Source of the DNA: Rugalucina vietnamica
Lineage: Eukaryota > Mollusca > Bivalvia > Lucinida > Lucinidae
Direction: 5' to 3'
Length of the DNA stretch: 64,000 nt
NCBI GenBank assembly: GCA_964017185.1
Contig: OZ024877.1
Span: forward strand, 3,388,006-3,452,005
A program made the translations under genes and the position numbers. A model generated the notes under the pieces. The model saw only the letters and a list, made by a program, of their open reading frames with translations, had not been told where the DNA came from and ran no database searches. This document shows, piece by piece, positions 19,964-31,107 of this stretch; the stretch's first letter is position 1, and every line of letters starts with the position of its first letter.

Positions 19964-20369
19964 AGCTATTCATTTTAGTTGGTTGGGGCCGGAGCTTCTT
20001 GTCTGTTGCTTGGCCCACCGGGGTCCAACTGATGTTTTTCTTTAGCTCCGGAGTTAGTAAGTTATTTGGCGCCCAGGGATCTCCATACTCCATACAAGTC
20101 GATACTTCTGTTGTGGTTCTTTTTGTTTTATGTCTTGGTGTTTAAAATATTTTTGTGCTGTTGGCGCCTTATGTATGTTTGCATATTTTAGTTAAGTTAA
20201 GGTAACTGAGTGGCCACCTATTGTGAAAATAGCTGCTCATTCGGCTTACGAAGTGTTTTCATGGTTTAAGTGCCTGATTGTTAGTTTGGTTTTTTCCCAC
20301 CTTGGTTTTTGGAGTGGGAGTCTTTTTCTGATTGCGCCTTTTCCTGATCTTTGCCTACTTGTACTTTTT
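19900..20369 (+). mobile_element. Family A, right arm of the inverted pair
   Basis: Sense copy: AATTGCACGCCGGTGGGTCG, GGTTGGGGCCGGAGCTTCTT, then GTTGGCGCCTTATG, GGTAACTGAGTGGCCACC, ending TTTGCCTACTTGTAC. This is the 3' untranslated part of the retroelement. Confidence 0.9.
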
Positions 20370-20371
20370 TG

Positions 20372-20508
20372 GCACACCCGCAAGCAGAACTTGGCTCGTC
20401 TCACATGTGCCCAGAGGGGGACTCGAACCCACACCAGACACAGCGGTGAGATGATCGCGTGATTAAGAAACAACGCTCTTAACCGGTCGGCAACGGGGCC
20501 GCCGAGCA
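20372..20508 (-). mobile_element. tRNA-derived SINE head, antisense, truncated
   Basis: CACACCCGCAAGCAGAACTT, GACTCGAACCCACACCAGAC (B box, antisense) and CTCTTAACCGGTCGGCAACG (A box side). Same family as 8790-9001 and 57378-57612. It abuts the end of family A directly. Confidence 0.8.
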
Positions 20509-20960
20509 TTTATTGACCAATTTGCTTCAAACTTTATATAGGAATTCATATCAGATAGGAGGGGTTTGGGATTGAAGATGGGTACATTTCGGCAAATAAG
20601 TACGGAGTTGTGGTCCTTGATTTACGTAAAAAATTCGTTTCCGGGTTCTATCTTGAACGTTAATTGACCAATTTTCTTCACACTTTGTAAAGGAGTTCAA
20701 ATCAGGAAAGAGTGGTTTTGGATTGAGGAGGAGTCTATTTCGTCAAATAAGTACAGATCTAGGGCTCTTGCTTTACGTTAATGTTTTGTTTCCGGGCTCT
20801 AAGGGGTGGTTTGGTATTGTTGATGGGTAAATTTTGTCAATTAAAACATAGTTATAGCCCTTTAATTTGCGTTAATTTTGAAACACAGTTTCCAATGGTA
20901 TCATCAAGATATTCTGTGCATTTGTACTTAATTACATTTGCGTGATGCCTCCAGGACTTT

Positions 20961-22267
20961 TATGGATAACGGATACTTGTACCTTTAAACTACATTTAAT
21001 TGGAAATTAATTTGGCATTTACCTTTGATTGCATTTGCATTCGTCTTGTTATTTTAAGTATAACGGTCTGACACGCGGGTCATGTTCAAAAAACGTAGTA
21101 TAAATAAATAATGTCTGTATTGGGTTGGAATACCCGTTTGAGGACAAATTACGTGCATCTATGATATATAAAATACACAGAAACAAAAGTGATAGCCCTT
21201 TAAACAAGACGATAACGGTACTTTGAAATTAACTACTTCTACATACTTTGATTTGTAAGAAAACAAGATTATAAAGCCAGCAAATATGTCTTAATGATTC
21301 AATTAGCAACATGCAAGAATAAACAACTCATAAACCAACAGAAGCTTTCACCTTTATTTAGTTAAAACAAACTTCAAAATACGTTTTATATATACTATTA
21401 TACCTAACATACACGTGTATACAAATTAAGATAGAACTATTGTTATATATGTATATACTATTTCCTTCTAACTATGGTAATTATTATACTATAAAATATT
21501 GAAATACACAATTATCTGATCTACTTCTTATCTACTTACATGCAGTTATATTTCCACACTATTCTACAGTTAATAAGAACAAAATGTGCCAACAATTTTA
21601 CGAGAATTCGTAACGTCATTGACGTCCGTATTAACAAAATCTGGATAGTTGACCTCTTTGAAAGCACAAAACTACATTGGCTAATGTACAAAATTTGCAG
21701 ATACATATTAGTCACTATTATGTTTCCTTAGATTGTTAGCCTTTTGTATATTTGTAATGCAGTCTGTAGTTTAAACTTCGCAAAATTACACTGACACTAT
21801 CAATTCATGTGCAGTGTTGTCACCATTCATAGCTCATGAGACAGCAAAACCGGCAAGTATAAGTCAAGAAGCGTTTGTCATTTGTACTAATGCTAATGCA
21901 AAACTGTGACAAACTATATTACTCAATGTTTAATAGGAATCAAAATGTTATTTCGGTTCACAGGATATACTGGTACAGTATCTATATCCGAACGTTTTGC
22001 TATTATACACATGTAGCAGAACCATCACTGTTCAAGCATATTCTTCCTTTGCTTTCGTATTGTTTGCGAGCGCTTCTTGCAGACTTGCAGAAACAATGGA
22101 AGACTCCTTAATCTGAACTTGTGACTGCTGTCTACCCGGTTCAATCCTATCATCAACACTTCCTTATGATTTATTCGCATTTTGTTCACTTAAAATCTAG
22201 TCCTATAAGCTGGAGCTGGGAACACAAAACCGATTTGCTTAGGTATTACAGAATTTAGTATAAACGG
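20961..22267. other. Intron, nothing recognised
   Basis: AT-rich; small open frames only. No exon-like cysteine pattern on the minus strand. Confidence 0.45.
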
Positions 22268-22424
22268 TGGTCACCTATTGGGAAAATAGCTGCTCATTCG
22301 GCTTACGATATGTTTTCATGGTATAAGTACCTGATTGTTAGTTTGGTTTTTTCCCACCTCGGTTTTTGGAGTGGGAATCTTTTTCTGATTGCGCCTTTTC
22401 CTGATCTTTGCCTACTTGTACATT
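22268..22424 (+). repeat. Family A, terminal 155 bp
   Basis: GGTCACCTATTGGGAAAATA to TTGCCTACTTGTAC, the extreme 3' end of the consensus. Confidence 0.92.
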
Positions 22425-22718
22425 TTTCTTGTTGGACAGAACACTTTCTTGATTTAAATTTACACTGTGTGTCAAAATATTGTGGTAGCCATTTTTGAAA
22501 CGCTGTTTTGAGCAAACCAGTGTGTGTATTCGCAATTTCGAAATCAGTTTTCAGCTCCATACTCAGCAAAAACAAAAGTTTGGTTAAAAACGTGTTTTGA
22601 CCAAAAATTCGAATTTCCGGAATTTTCAGAAAGTCTGTTTAAGACATCAAAGCAACATTATTGTGATCAGCAAAACCTTTTTCAGTTAAATAAACCAGTA
22701 AGAAGTGTGGAATGAGAA

Positions 22719-23070
22719 AGTACAAGTAGGCAAAGATCAGGAAAAGGCGCAATCAGAAAAAGAATCCCACTCAAAAAAACAAGATGAGAAAAAACTAAAT
22801 TATCAATCAGGTACTTGATACCATGAAACATATCGTAAGCCGAATGAGCAGCTATTTTCCCAATAGGTGGCCACTCAGTTACCTAAACTTAACTAAAATT
22901 ATGAAAACATACATAAGGCGACAACAGCACAAAAAATTAAACACCAAAACATAAAACGAAAGAACCACCACAGAAGTATCGCCTTGGAACGATCAGTAAT
23001 ATAAAAATACTGGCGGGCTTAAATCAATTTTACGGGTACCTAACCTCACCCTCAGCGTCTACAGGTTGAA
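22719..23070 (-). repeat. Family A fragment
   Basis: Antisense GTACAAGTAGGCAAAGATCA through AAGTATCGCCTTGGAACGAT to CTCACCCTCAGCGTCTAC. Confidence 0.9.
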
Positions 23071-23124
23071 ACAATGGATAGGGTAAGATTGAATGACACA
23101 ACTGGACAGAACAGGAAATAAAAA

Positions 23125-23345
23125 ATAAAACTGAGATCCTTTAAGAGCAGTGAGCATATAAATGAGAAAGGGGATGGGTCATACCGCGGTTTCGGCTAAT
23201 TAAGCCTCTTCAGTGACCCTATATATTTGGCAACATGAAGCCAAATAGAATTACTGTAATTTTGCAACTTTCCACATGACAGTCAATACAACGACCATTA
23301 TAATCAAAAAGGGGCCAAATATATTAAACGTTGGTTAGAAGCAGT
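23125..23345 (+). repeat. Family B copy
   Basis: AACTGAGATCCTTTAAGAGC, GGGGATGGGTCATACCGCGG, TTTCGGCTAATTAAGCCTC, CAGTGACCC, then ATATATTAAACGTTGGTTAG. Matches copies at 27825, 47455, 49000 and 63115. Confidence 0.85.
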
Positions 23346-23413
23346 GGTAACTTCCATTTTAAGGGGTGTCCATTGTTGCTGCAAGTGTGCAAGAAGCACT
23401 CACAGAAAAATAA

Positions 23414-23536
<123 letters not shown>

Positions 23537-23919
23537 ACTGTTAACACAGAGATGGTTAGGTAGTAGGTCACTATTAACCTATGAACAAAACGTTTTGATC
23601 CATTTCAAACTCTGAGTAGTTTATACTGATACACCATTCACCATACTTGGATTGTTATACACGGTTATGCTATTTTATTTACATTGGTCACCTCCTCAAT
23701 TCGTTGGATGTATAAACGAGTGGGTTGAAACACAACTCGTATCAGTGACTCTGCAGATGCTGTCGTTATTTTTTGTTCTTCATATAATCACCTGCAAATA
23801 CAAGGAAAATATAATCAGTTCTCATCAAGGTATCCATTGTTAAAACCCTACAGTAATTTCTATAGCGGTCGTTCAAATGCCGGAGGTTCTGTTTTAATTT
23901 GGGCCATAACATGAGATAA

Positions 23920-24380
23920 TTTAATTTTAGTCCCTTAGATGACCCAGGTAAAAATAAAATTCGCTGCACCCCCAGAGGTACCAAGGTTGCTATATACCAC
24001 ATTGTAGATATTTTAATGCTGAATTCAATGCACAATGTTGTCAGTCTGGTAACCTGTGCAGAAAGTTTGTAAACAAGATTTTGTGGCCAGGGTATGACAA
24101 AATCTTTTTTTTCCACCAAATAGGAAAACGCAATCGTAGTGCTCCCCTGTTTCATGTCTGTAAGTTACTGATAGTTCTAATGATGGGTCTAATGCCTCTA
24201 AAAGTATTAAAGGGGTTGTTATCTGTGCAGAAAGTTTGTTAACACAATTTAGTATGGCCAAGGTATGACAAAATCTAATTTTTGTACCAACTATAAAAAC
24301 TTGATCATAGTGTTTCTTTGTATCATATATGTTACTTGCAAATGGTTCTAATGACTCTAAATATGTCACTTGCAAATGGT
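23920..24380 (-). repeat. Inverted-pair repeat, left part, with internal duplication
   Basis: AGTCCCTTAGATGACCC through GAGGTACCAAGGTTGCTATA is the reverse complement, diverged, of 26425-26575. Bases 24050-24190 and 24222-24365 are diverged direct repeats (CTGTGCAGAAAGTTTGTAAA and CTGTGCAGAAAGTTTGTTAA). Confidence 0.65.
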
Positions 24381-25604
24381 TTTAATGACTCTAAAACACT
24401 TGAAGAGGCATTATAGAACTGACGAAAGTATATGACAATGAGTTGTTATGTTTCAAGGTTGACATAATGGGTACCACCTCTTGAAACATAATGGTTTTTG
24501 GTGAAAATCGAAAATAACACAAAAAATGGCTAACATCGTTAAAACAATTTATGTATTTACTATTCATATATATGACTATTTTAATGATTCTTTGCATTAC
24601 TGTTGTACCAAAATAGTATTCTGGAGCATGTTGTTGCTTGGGAAATGAGTACTTTGTAGGTACATTCCATTCTTTAGTATCACATTTTGGGTGACTGTGG
24701 AAAGTATTCAATTTTGCATCATGCAAATGTGTTCAGTGTTGAGGACAATATTTGTTGGCATTTAGGCGTTCACTCCGACTAATCTGGCAGCCATAAAACA
24801 TGTGCTAGGTATATGCCTTATTTAATATTCACCATTATGAAAATGAGAAAATATCCATATAGGCCAATGACATAAAAAAATTTGTCAATGATATTACTGG
24901 TGTAATAAAAATGTGTCACAATGATAGGTTGGGCCTGGAATTAGTTTATTAATGATTTTAATAATGTATCTGTTATTTTAGTGATTTAACTAAATTCACG
25001 AATATGTAAATTGAATAAACTTACCATAGACTTCTATAATACCCAATAAAACGGGTGCTAATTTAACCTTTCTTGCACACCGGGGCAGTTTTTTTTTTCG
25101 TGGGTATCAAATTGTTCATTGTCCATGTAATGCAAAATAGATTTTACTGCACTATGTAAAATGCATGATTTCCATGGCAACCATCAACACAATTCTCGAT
25201 AATGGGGATATACCTACCAAAAATGATCGCATCTCCGTGCTTGCTTATCATAGACCACTAAACGTGGTCCCATTTTAGAGTTTTGACATAGCCATCAGTT
25301 TTGTTTTGTTTTTTTTTTGTTAAGAATCAATGAATCAGTACATAACTATATTGACAGAGTTTCCGGCAAATGCATTTTAGCAGACCAATGACAACAAATA
25401 AATAAATAAATAAATACATTATTTTATAAATTAATCGAGTTAAACGTTAAACGTTTACAAACAATTTCCAAGCTAGCACTGTGACCACCTTACTTCAATA
25501 GCTGCTCACCTTGCTTTCCGTTATACATGTTACATGTTGGTACCTATACTATATATTTTCGTATCATGATTTACCTTATTTCTTGTTTATATCTGTGTAT
25601 AAAT
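24381..25604. other. Intron, nothing recognised
   Basis: A (TAAA)n-type tract near 25398-25418. No exon or family found. Confidence 0.4.
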
Positions 25605-25958
25605 GAACCACTGCAGAAGCTGAGGGCGAGGTTAGGATCCTGTAAAATCGGTTTAAGCCCGCCAGTAACTTTGTGTTACTGATCGTTCCAAGGCGGTACT
25701 TCTGTGGTGGTTCTTTTTGTTTTATGTCTTGGTGTTTAAATTTTTTTGTGCTGTTGGCGCCTTATGTATGTTTTCACATTTTTAATTAAGTTAAGGTAAC
25801 TGAGTGGCCACCTATTGGGAAAATAGCTGCTCATTCGGCTTACGATATGTTTCATGGTATAAGTGCCTGATTGTTAGTTTGGTTTTTTCCCACCTCGGTT
25901 TTTGGAGTAGGAATCTCTTTCTGATTGCGCCTTTTCCTGATCTTTGCCTACTTGTACC
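25605..25958 (+). repeat. Family A copy
   Basis: GAACCACTGCAGAAGCTGAG through GTTACTGATCGTTCCAAGGC to TTTGCCTACTTGTACC. Confidence 0.92.
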
Positions 25959-26424
25959 TTTTTTTCAATCCAACAGCCAAAACTATATACCGAATTTAAT
26001 TCAAACAGAGCCTCAATAAATCCCGGAACGAGAACTTAAAACATCAACAATTAAAGGAGGTTTATATGCATACCGACAAGACTTGTGAATGTACTCTGCA
26101 GTGTAGAAATAAGATTTAATGAACCAAAAGGCTGTTTTCATGCGTTAACAAGAACAAAAATGACAAAATTAAAAATCAGAAACCATTATTGTGCACAAGT
26201 TACCCCACCCACCAAAAACTAAATAGGGTATTTTTGGTATGGTTTCTGAAATAAATAGATTGAACTGTGTTTCTTGTGTATTATCTAACCATTATCGTAA
26301 CATTTTTGTAAATTTGAGTTCATACATCCAAAAGAACATTGTTTGAAGACAATTTTCGTTCAACCTATGGATTTCATGTACTTTATAATTTCTCGAACCC
26401 CTTCCCTGCATTTGCGTGTTTACA

Positions 26425-26600
26425 CGGAACCTGCACAGGTTTACAGCTTGACAACATTGTGCATCGTGTTCAGCATGCTTCAAGCTTTAAAATGATGTAT
26501 AGGAACCTTGGTACCTCGGGGGGTGAAGCGAACTCCGTAAATAGCCCACATATTTGATTTCATCTAAGGGACTATTTCAGGCAAAATAATGTTAAGATAT
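26425..26600 (+). repeat. Inverted-pair repeat, right part
   Basis: CCTGCACAGGTTTACAGCTT, ATAGGAACCTTGGTACCTCG and TCATCTAAGGGACTATTTC mirror 23920-24062. The pair encloses about 2.4 kb. Stretches 25959-26424 and 26601-27116 show nothing else I recognise. Confidence 0.6.
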
Positions 26601-27116
26601 TTACAGAAAGCCGGCTGGTTTGAATGAATAATACTGAATATTGTTATATTGGACTGGAAGTCTACGTAATTAACAAGATGTCATGTTCCTGAAAAAAATG
26701 ACGTCAAATATAAGTAGTGCATTCCTTATGTAGATAGTACATGCAAAATGCATTGCATCTTAAAAACGCTTACCTCTTTTATTCTTTATTCATTTTGATG
26801 AATAGGCAAAATTCGTGCAAATCTTCTATCAGCTTGTTCATATTAAAACATTCCGTATTGTAGTTCTAGCGGTAGACGAGACACGAAGTCGAACAAACGA
26901 ACTGCGAAAATCCGCGATGTCTACTTTGGCAGTACAAAAATATACAGAAAAGGGCGTATGAAACACGATCTGAGACCGTAGCCTGTTATTCATACGTGTA
27001 AATGTATTTCATATAGCTGCAACAAATAGCTACAACGATTGAGATAATGTAATTTCGACACGAACTGCATAAACAAGACTTATTAACCCACACCCCAGAA
27101 TAAGCTAAGAACTAAC

Positions 27117-27299
27117 CTGTACATAGTGATGATAAGTTGTAACTCCATTCTCCAGATTCTGTACAATCAAATGGCGTAAATGTCTGGTTTTCTCGATATC
27201 CGTATAAACAGGTGAAATTGTCACATGTTTCACCGACTGTTAAAGCACAAGTTTCATTAGATACTTCGCCAAGTTCAAAAGTTGTGGGACAGAGTGTTT
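27117..27299 (-). CDS. Sushi module exon (module 6)
   Basis: Internal exon of 183 bp, phase 1 to phase 1: acceptor CTTTGCAG before 27299, donor ACAG|GTTAGT after 27117. It encodes ETLCPTTFELGEVSNETC, VGETCDNFTCLYGYREN, FDCTESGEWSYN and SSLCTG. Six cysteines with correct spacing; DYGY reads LYGY. The N-F-T-C sequon is present; N-C-T has become D-C-T; N-E-T and N-Q-T are extra sequons. It has no methionine-started frame and is easily missed by simple ORF calling. Confidence 0.88.
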
Positions 27300-27476
27300 C
27301 TGCAAAGACAAAATTTGGATATTCATCTTACAAGTTGGTGAAGATAACCGACATAAATACATGAATTGTGGTCCTTAATATCATTTGCTTGCTATTAAGT
27401 TACACATAGATTGATATGTTTCAGTTGTAGGACCATGATATTTGAAAGACCCTAATATCTTTGAACAAATCCATAC

Positions 27477-27656
27477 CAATACAAAAAGTTGCCACGTCAA
27501 AATTCCACAATCCTTTCTCCGAGCAGTTGAAAGCAGCAACACTTTCGGCTTTCTCAAACCCATAACCACATGTAAAGTTGTCACAAGTGTCTCCAACATT
27601 AATGTCACAGGAGTCTGAGAGATTGCCGTGTGGAATTGATCTGTCACACAATGTTT
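27477..27656 (-). CDS. Sushi module exon (module 5)
   Basis: Internal exon of 180 bp, phase 1 to phase 1: acceptor ATTCCAG before 27656, donor ATTG|GTATGG after 27477. It encodes ETLCDRSIPHGNLSDSC, GDTCDNFTCGYGFEK, FNCSEKGLWNFD and ATFCIG. Six cysteines. Opening and C-terminal halves resemble module 8. Only about 180 bp of intron separates it from module 6, the tightest spacing in the array. Confidence 0.9.
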
Positions 27657-27824
27657 CTGGAATATAAATTTGGATTATATGATTGCCGCTCTAGGTATTC
27701 GTTTTCTTCAAAATGGCAAACTGTTGAATCTGTATAGAAATGAGAGTCATATTTACGAACTAAGGAATACATTCCTAGTTGATCGACTTTATATATTCAT
27801 ATATTTGGCTTTGTTTTGGATAAA

Positions 27825-27995
27825 ACTAGCCTTTGTATTGACTATCCTGTTGAAAGTTGCAAAATTACAGTATTTCATTTGCCAAATCTAAAGGGTCACT
27901 GAAGAGGCTTAAGTAGCCAAAACCGCGATATGGCCCATCCCTGTTCTCATTAATATGCTTACTGCTCTTAAAGGATCTCAGTTTTTTATAACTTT
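27825..27995 (-). repeat. Family B copy, antisense
   Basis: CTTTGTATTGACTATCCTGT, AAATCTAAAGGGTCACTGAA, AAACCGCGATATGGCCCATC, ACTGCTCTTAAAGGATCTCA. Confidence 0.85.
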
Positions 27996-28084
27996 ACTTT
28001 AACGTCTATTAGGGGGTTCTTCTTGTGGATGATTATTGCTTTCGGTAAACTTGTTAGTTTGCATATAGACTATAAATACCAGAG

Positions 28085-29600
28085 GACCAATGGTCCTGTA
28101 AACGCTCACCTGAAACCCGAGATATATACCAATAAACTTGTTATATACATGTACATAACCCCATGTATATAACCCCAGGGCTGGGTCAGAGCAACCCCTT
28201 CAGTCAATTTCTTTTTGAAAACATAAAACTGCAGTCCATTTGCCAATTTACTGCAAGTTTTGCCCTTCAAATTTTCCCCAATCAAATGCATGGGCGACCT
28301 AAGTTGACCTTGCCGTAAAATAGGTCAAGATTATCCAAGGGTCATGATTTATATAAACAAAATAGGGCTCCATTGCCTGATGCTTCATGCCAAGTTTCAA
28401 TATCATAGGCCTTCTGGTTCTGAAGAAAAAGATTTTTAAAGGTTTTTGCTATTTATAGCCATGGCAGCCATCTTGGTCATGTGACCTTGACCATTTATAT
28501 ATACTTTCATTCCCACTTCCTAACAATGCTCCTCATAAAGTTTGGCTTTGATTGGCCAAGCAGTTTCAGAGAAGAACATGTTTGAATATCACTGTAATAT
28601 ACATGTATATTTTCCCGGTGTTGGGGCAGACAGACCCCTGGGGTCCAAATTTTTTCAGAATCATCAATATTAAGTCCATTTGCCCATTTCCTGCAAGTTT
28701 TTCCCTACAAATGACATTTTAACACTTTTCCCCATTCAAATGCATGAGCGACCTATGTTGACCTTGCCGTAAAATAGGTCAAGGTCATCCCAGAGTAATG
28801 ATTTATATAAACTTTGTAGAGCTCTAGTCACTCATGCTTCACACCAAGTTTCAAAATCATTGGCCTTCTGGTTCTGGAGAAGAAGATTTTTAAAGGTTTT
28901 TTCTATTTATAGCCATGGCGGCCATCTTTGTCATGTGACCTTGACCATTTATGTAAACTTGCTTTCCCCCTTCCCAAGGATGCTCCATATGAAGTTTGGC
29001 TTTGATTGGCCAAGCGGTTTAAAGGGAGAAGATGTTTTATTATTTTGGAAATATACGTGTATATAGCCCCGGGGCAGGGGCAGACAACCCCCCAGGGGCT
29101 GAAATTTTTCATTAACGTTAATCTTCTGTCCATTTGCCTATTCCCAGTAAATTTTACCCATTAAATAGCATTTTACCATTTTTTCCCATTCAAATGCATT
29201 GGCGACCTAAGTTGACCTTGCCGTAAAGTAGGTCAAGGTCATCCTAGGGTCAAGATTTATGTAAACTATGATGGGCCCACATCCCCAATGCTACATACCA
29301 AGTTTCATGGAAATCGGCCCACTGGTTCTTGAGAAGAAGATTTTTAAAGGGTTTTGCTATTTATAGCCATGGCGGCCATCTTGGTCATGTGACCTGGCCC
29401 ATTTATATAAACTTTCGTTCCCCTTTCCTAAGGATGCTCCACATGAAGTTTGGCTTTAATTGGCCAAGCGGTATCAGAGGAGAAGATCTTTGAAATTGTG
29501 GACGACGGACGACGGACGACGGACGGACGACGACGGACGGACGCCGGGGCATGGGTATACTATAAGCTCACCTGTGAGCCTTCGGCTCAGGTGAGCTAAC
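28085..29600 (+). repeat. Family C array, three ~456 bp units
   Basis: TTGACCTTGCCGTAAAATAG recurs at about 28302, 28757 and, with one change, at 29213, so the unit is about 456 bp. Each unit also has a GCCATCTTGGTCATGTGACC-type block and GTTTGGCTTTGATTGGCCAA. A GACGGACGACGG microsatellite (about 29500-29545) leads to a terminal hairpin, CTCACCTGTGAGCCTTCGGC then TCAGGTGAGC. Ends 24 bp before exon 29624-29803. Confidence 0.85.
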
Positions 29601-29623
29601 AAGTTGTCAGACACCTGGCCTAC

Positions 29624-29803
29624 CTATACAGAGCGTTGTCATGTTATAATCCCAAGTCCCGTCTTCGGTACAGTTTAATGGCTCGATTTCTGTATTTTCA
29701 TGGAAGCCATACTCACAGGAGAAGTTGTTACATGAATCGCCGACTCCTACATCGCAAGAACTTGACAGCTCGCCATGAGGAAAACTTCTATTACACTGGG
29801 TCT
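29624..29803 (-). CDS. Sushi module exon (module 4)
   Basis: Internal exon of 180 bp, phase 1 to phase 1: acceptor TCTCCAG before 29803, donor ATAG|GTAGGC after 29624. It encodes ETQCNRSFPHGELSSSC, GDSCNNFSCEYGFHEN, LNCTEDGTWDYN and TTLCIG. Six cysteines; sequons N-R-S, N-F-S-C, N-C-T and N-M-T, the most heavily decorated module. The family C array begins 23 bases beyond the donor, so the insertion just spares the splice site. Confidence 0.9.
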
Positions 29804-30048
29804 CTGGAGAGAAAAATATACATTTATATGTTGGCACGTTAAAACATATTCATTGAAACAACATCAGTGTGCATGACATCAGTGTGTAAAGGGGTTGAAT
29901 GTGTTTCATTTAATAGTTTCCAATTCATATAAAATAATGATTGCCAGCACCAGATGAAATAGAGATATAATCATTCATGCAAATAATCTGAATATCGAGA
30001 TGCTTGAACAAAATCTTTTAAACACAACACCGCAATTTAAATACATAC

Positions 30049-30228
30049 CTATACATAATAATGATACATTGTAGCTCCAGTCGCTTGAATCTGTACAGTT
30101 GAAGGTATCTACCATATCTGTTTTGTAATATCCGTAATCACAAGTGAAGTTACCACATGTGTTGTCAACTCTGTTACCACATGTTGAGGATATGTCACCA
30201 TTTGGTATAGTCAGATTACAAAACGTTT
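30049..30228 (-). CDS. Sushi module exon (module 3)
   Basis: Internal exon of 180 bp, phase 1 to phase 1: acceptor TTATTTCAG before 30228, donor ATAG|GTATGT after 30049. It encodes ETFCNLTIPNGDISSTC, VDNTCGNFTCDYGYYK, FNCTDSSDWSYN and SLLCIG. Six cysteines; sequons N-L-T, N-F-T-C, N-C-T and N-V-S. The usual E/D-x-G-x-W step reads D-S-S-D-W, so the turn glycine is missing. Confidence 0.9.
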
Positions 30229-30834
30229 CTGAAATAAGAATAATATTTACAAACATGTAAAGTAAGAAGAGAAAGTCAGTTGAAGGCATTAGATACATGT
30301 ACCAACAAAGACAACAAATAAGACATCACAATATCATAAAGATAAACATAAACTCGATGACTCCCCAAAACACAATGAATCACCGGTAAAGAGAAAAACA
30401 AATACATGTAGATTTTGATAGACAAGGTAGCCATCGGTAAATTGAGGCTTAAACTTAACTAAGCCGTTTTAGAGGTTCGATGTTAAATTAAGAGTTTCGA
30501 TGTGCAATTAGGTTTAACGAAGAGTCTTGAGTAGTTATATTTTTAAACATGGAAACAATGTCCCGACTTGAACCAACATGACCATAGCTGTTGACCGAGA
30601 CGTTAAGCCACACCCCCATCCTGGTGTGGTACTGTCAATTTGACGTTTCACTAGTAAACTATTCTTATTCTGAGCTCAAACAAATAAATAAAACATTCAT
30701 AAACCACAAAATAATCCAAAGACACAAAATGAATGCAACTGATCTTTGTTATATGACAGCCTAATGTTAGTGACGTAAATAATATTTCCTTGTAGGTGAA
30801 AAGTATAGTACAGTATGATTTTCAAATAACCAAC

Positions 30835-31011
30835 CTAAGCAAATACTTGTGTGGTTGTAGTTCCAGTCCCCTGATTCAGTACAATTCAGAGAGCCAACAT
30901 CCGGGTTTCTGTGGTAACCATAGTCACACGTGAGGGTATCACATGTCTCTCCTACCTTGGCAGTACACGTGTCAGTAGCATTGTCTATGCTACCACTGCT
31001 ACATATGATTT
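30835..31011 (-). CDS. Sushi module exon (module 2)
   Basis: Internal exon of 177 bp (59 residues, shortest of the array), phase 1 to phase 1: acceptor GTTTTCAG before 31011, donor TTAG|GTTGGT after 30835. It encodes EIICSSGSIDNATDTC, GETCDTLTCDYGYHRN, LNCTESGDWNYN and TSICLG. Six cysteines. One residue is missing between cysteines 1 and 2. The cysteine-4 sequon is lost (T-L-T-C); N-A-T, N-C-T and N-H-T remain. Confidence 0.88.
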
Positions 31012-31107
31012 CTGAAAACAAAACATAAGATTTTGGAGAACAAGGACTGAATTATGTATAAAATTAACACCAATACTACAGCAATGCAGTATATTCTGGT
31101 CATATGT

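Larger units (their letters stand above)
18785..20960 (+). repeat. Element with GTCCGTC tract and tandem ~150 bp units, interrupted
   Basis: Left part CTTTATACTCCGCAGTGCGG ... CAGCGCTTCATTTCC with a GTCCGTCA microsatellite (18843-18890). After the family A and SINE insertions (18901-20508) it resumes: ATTTATTGACCAATTTGCTT, then GTTAATTGACCAATTTTCTT about 150 bp later, each followed by a TCAGATAGG/TCAGGAAAG-type step and a GTTTCCGGG end. Satellite-like units joined to a transposon end are usual in bivalves, from my general knowledge. Confidence 0.6.
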
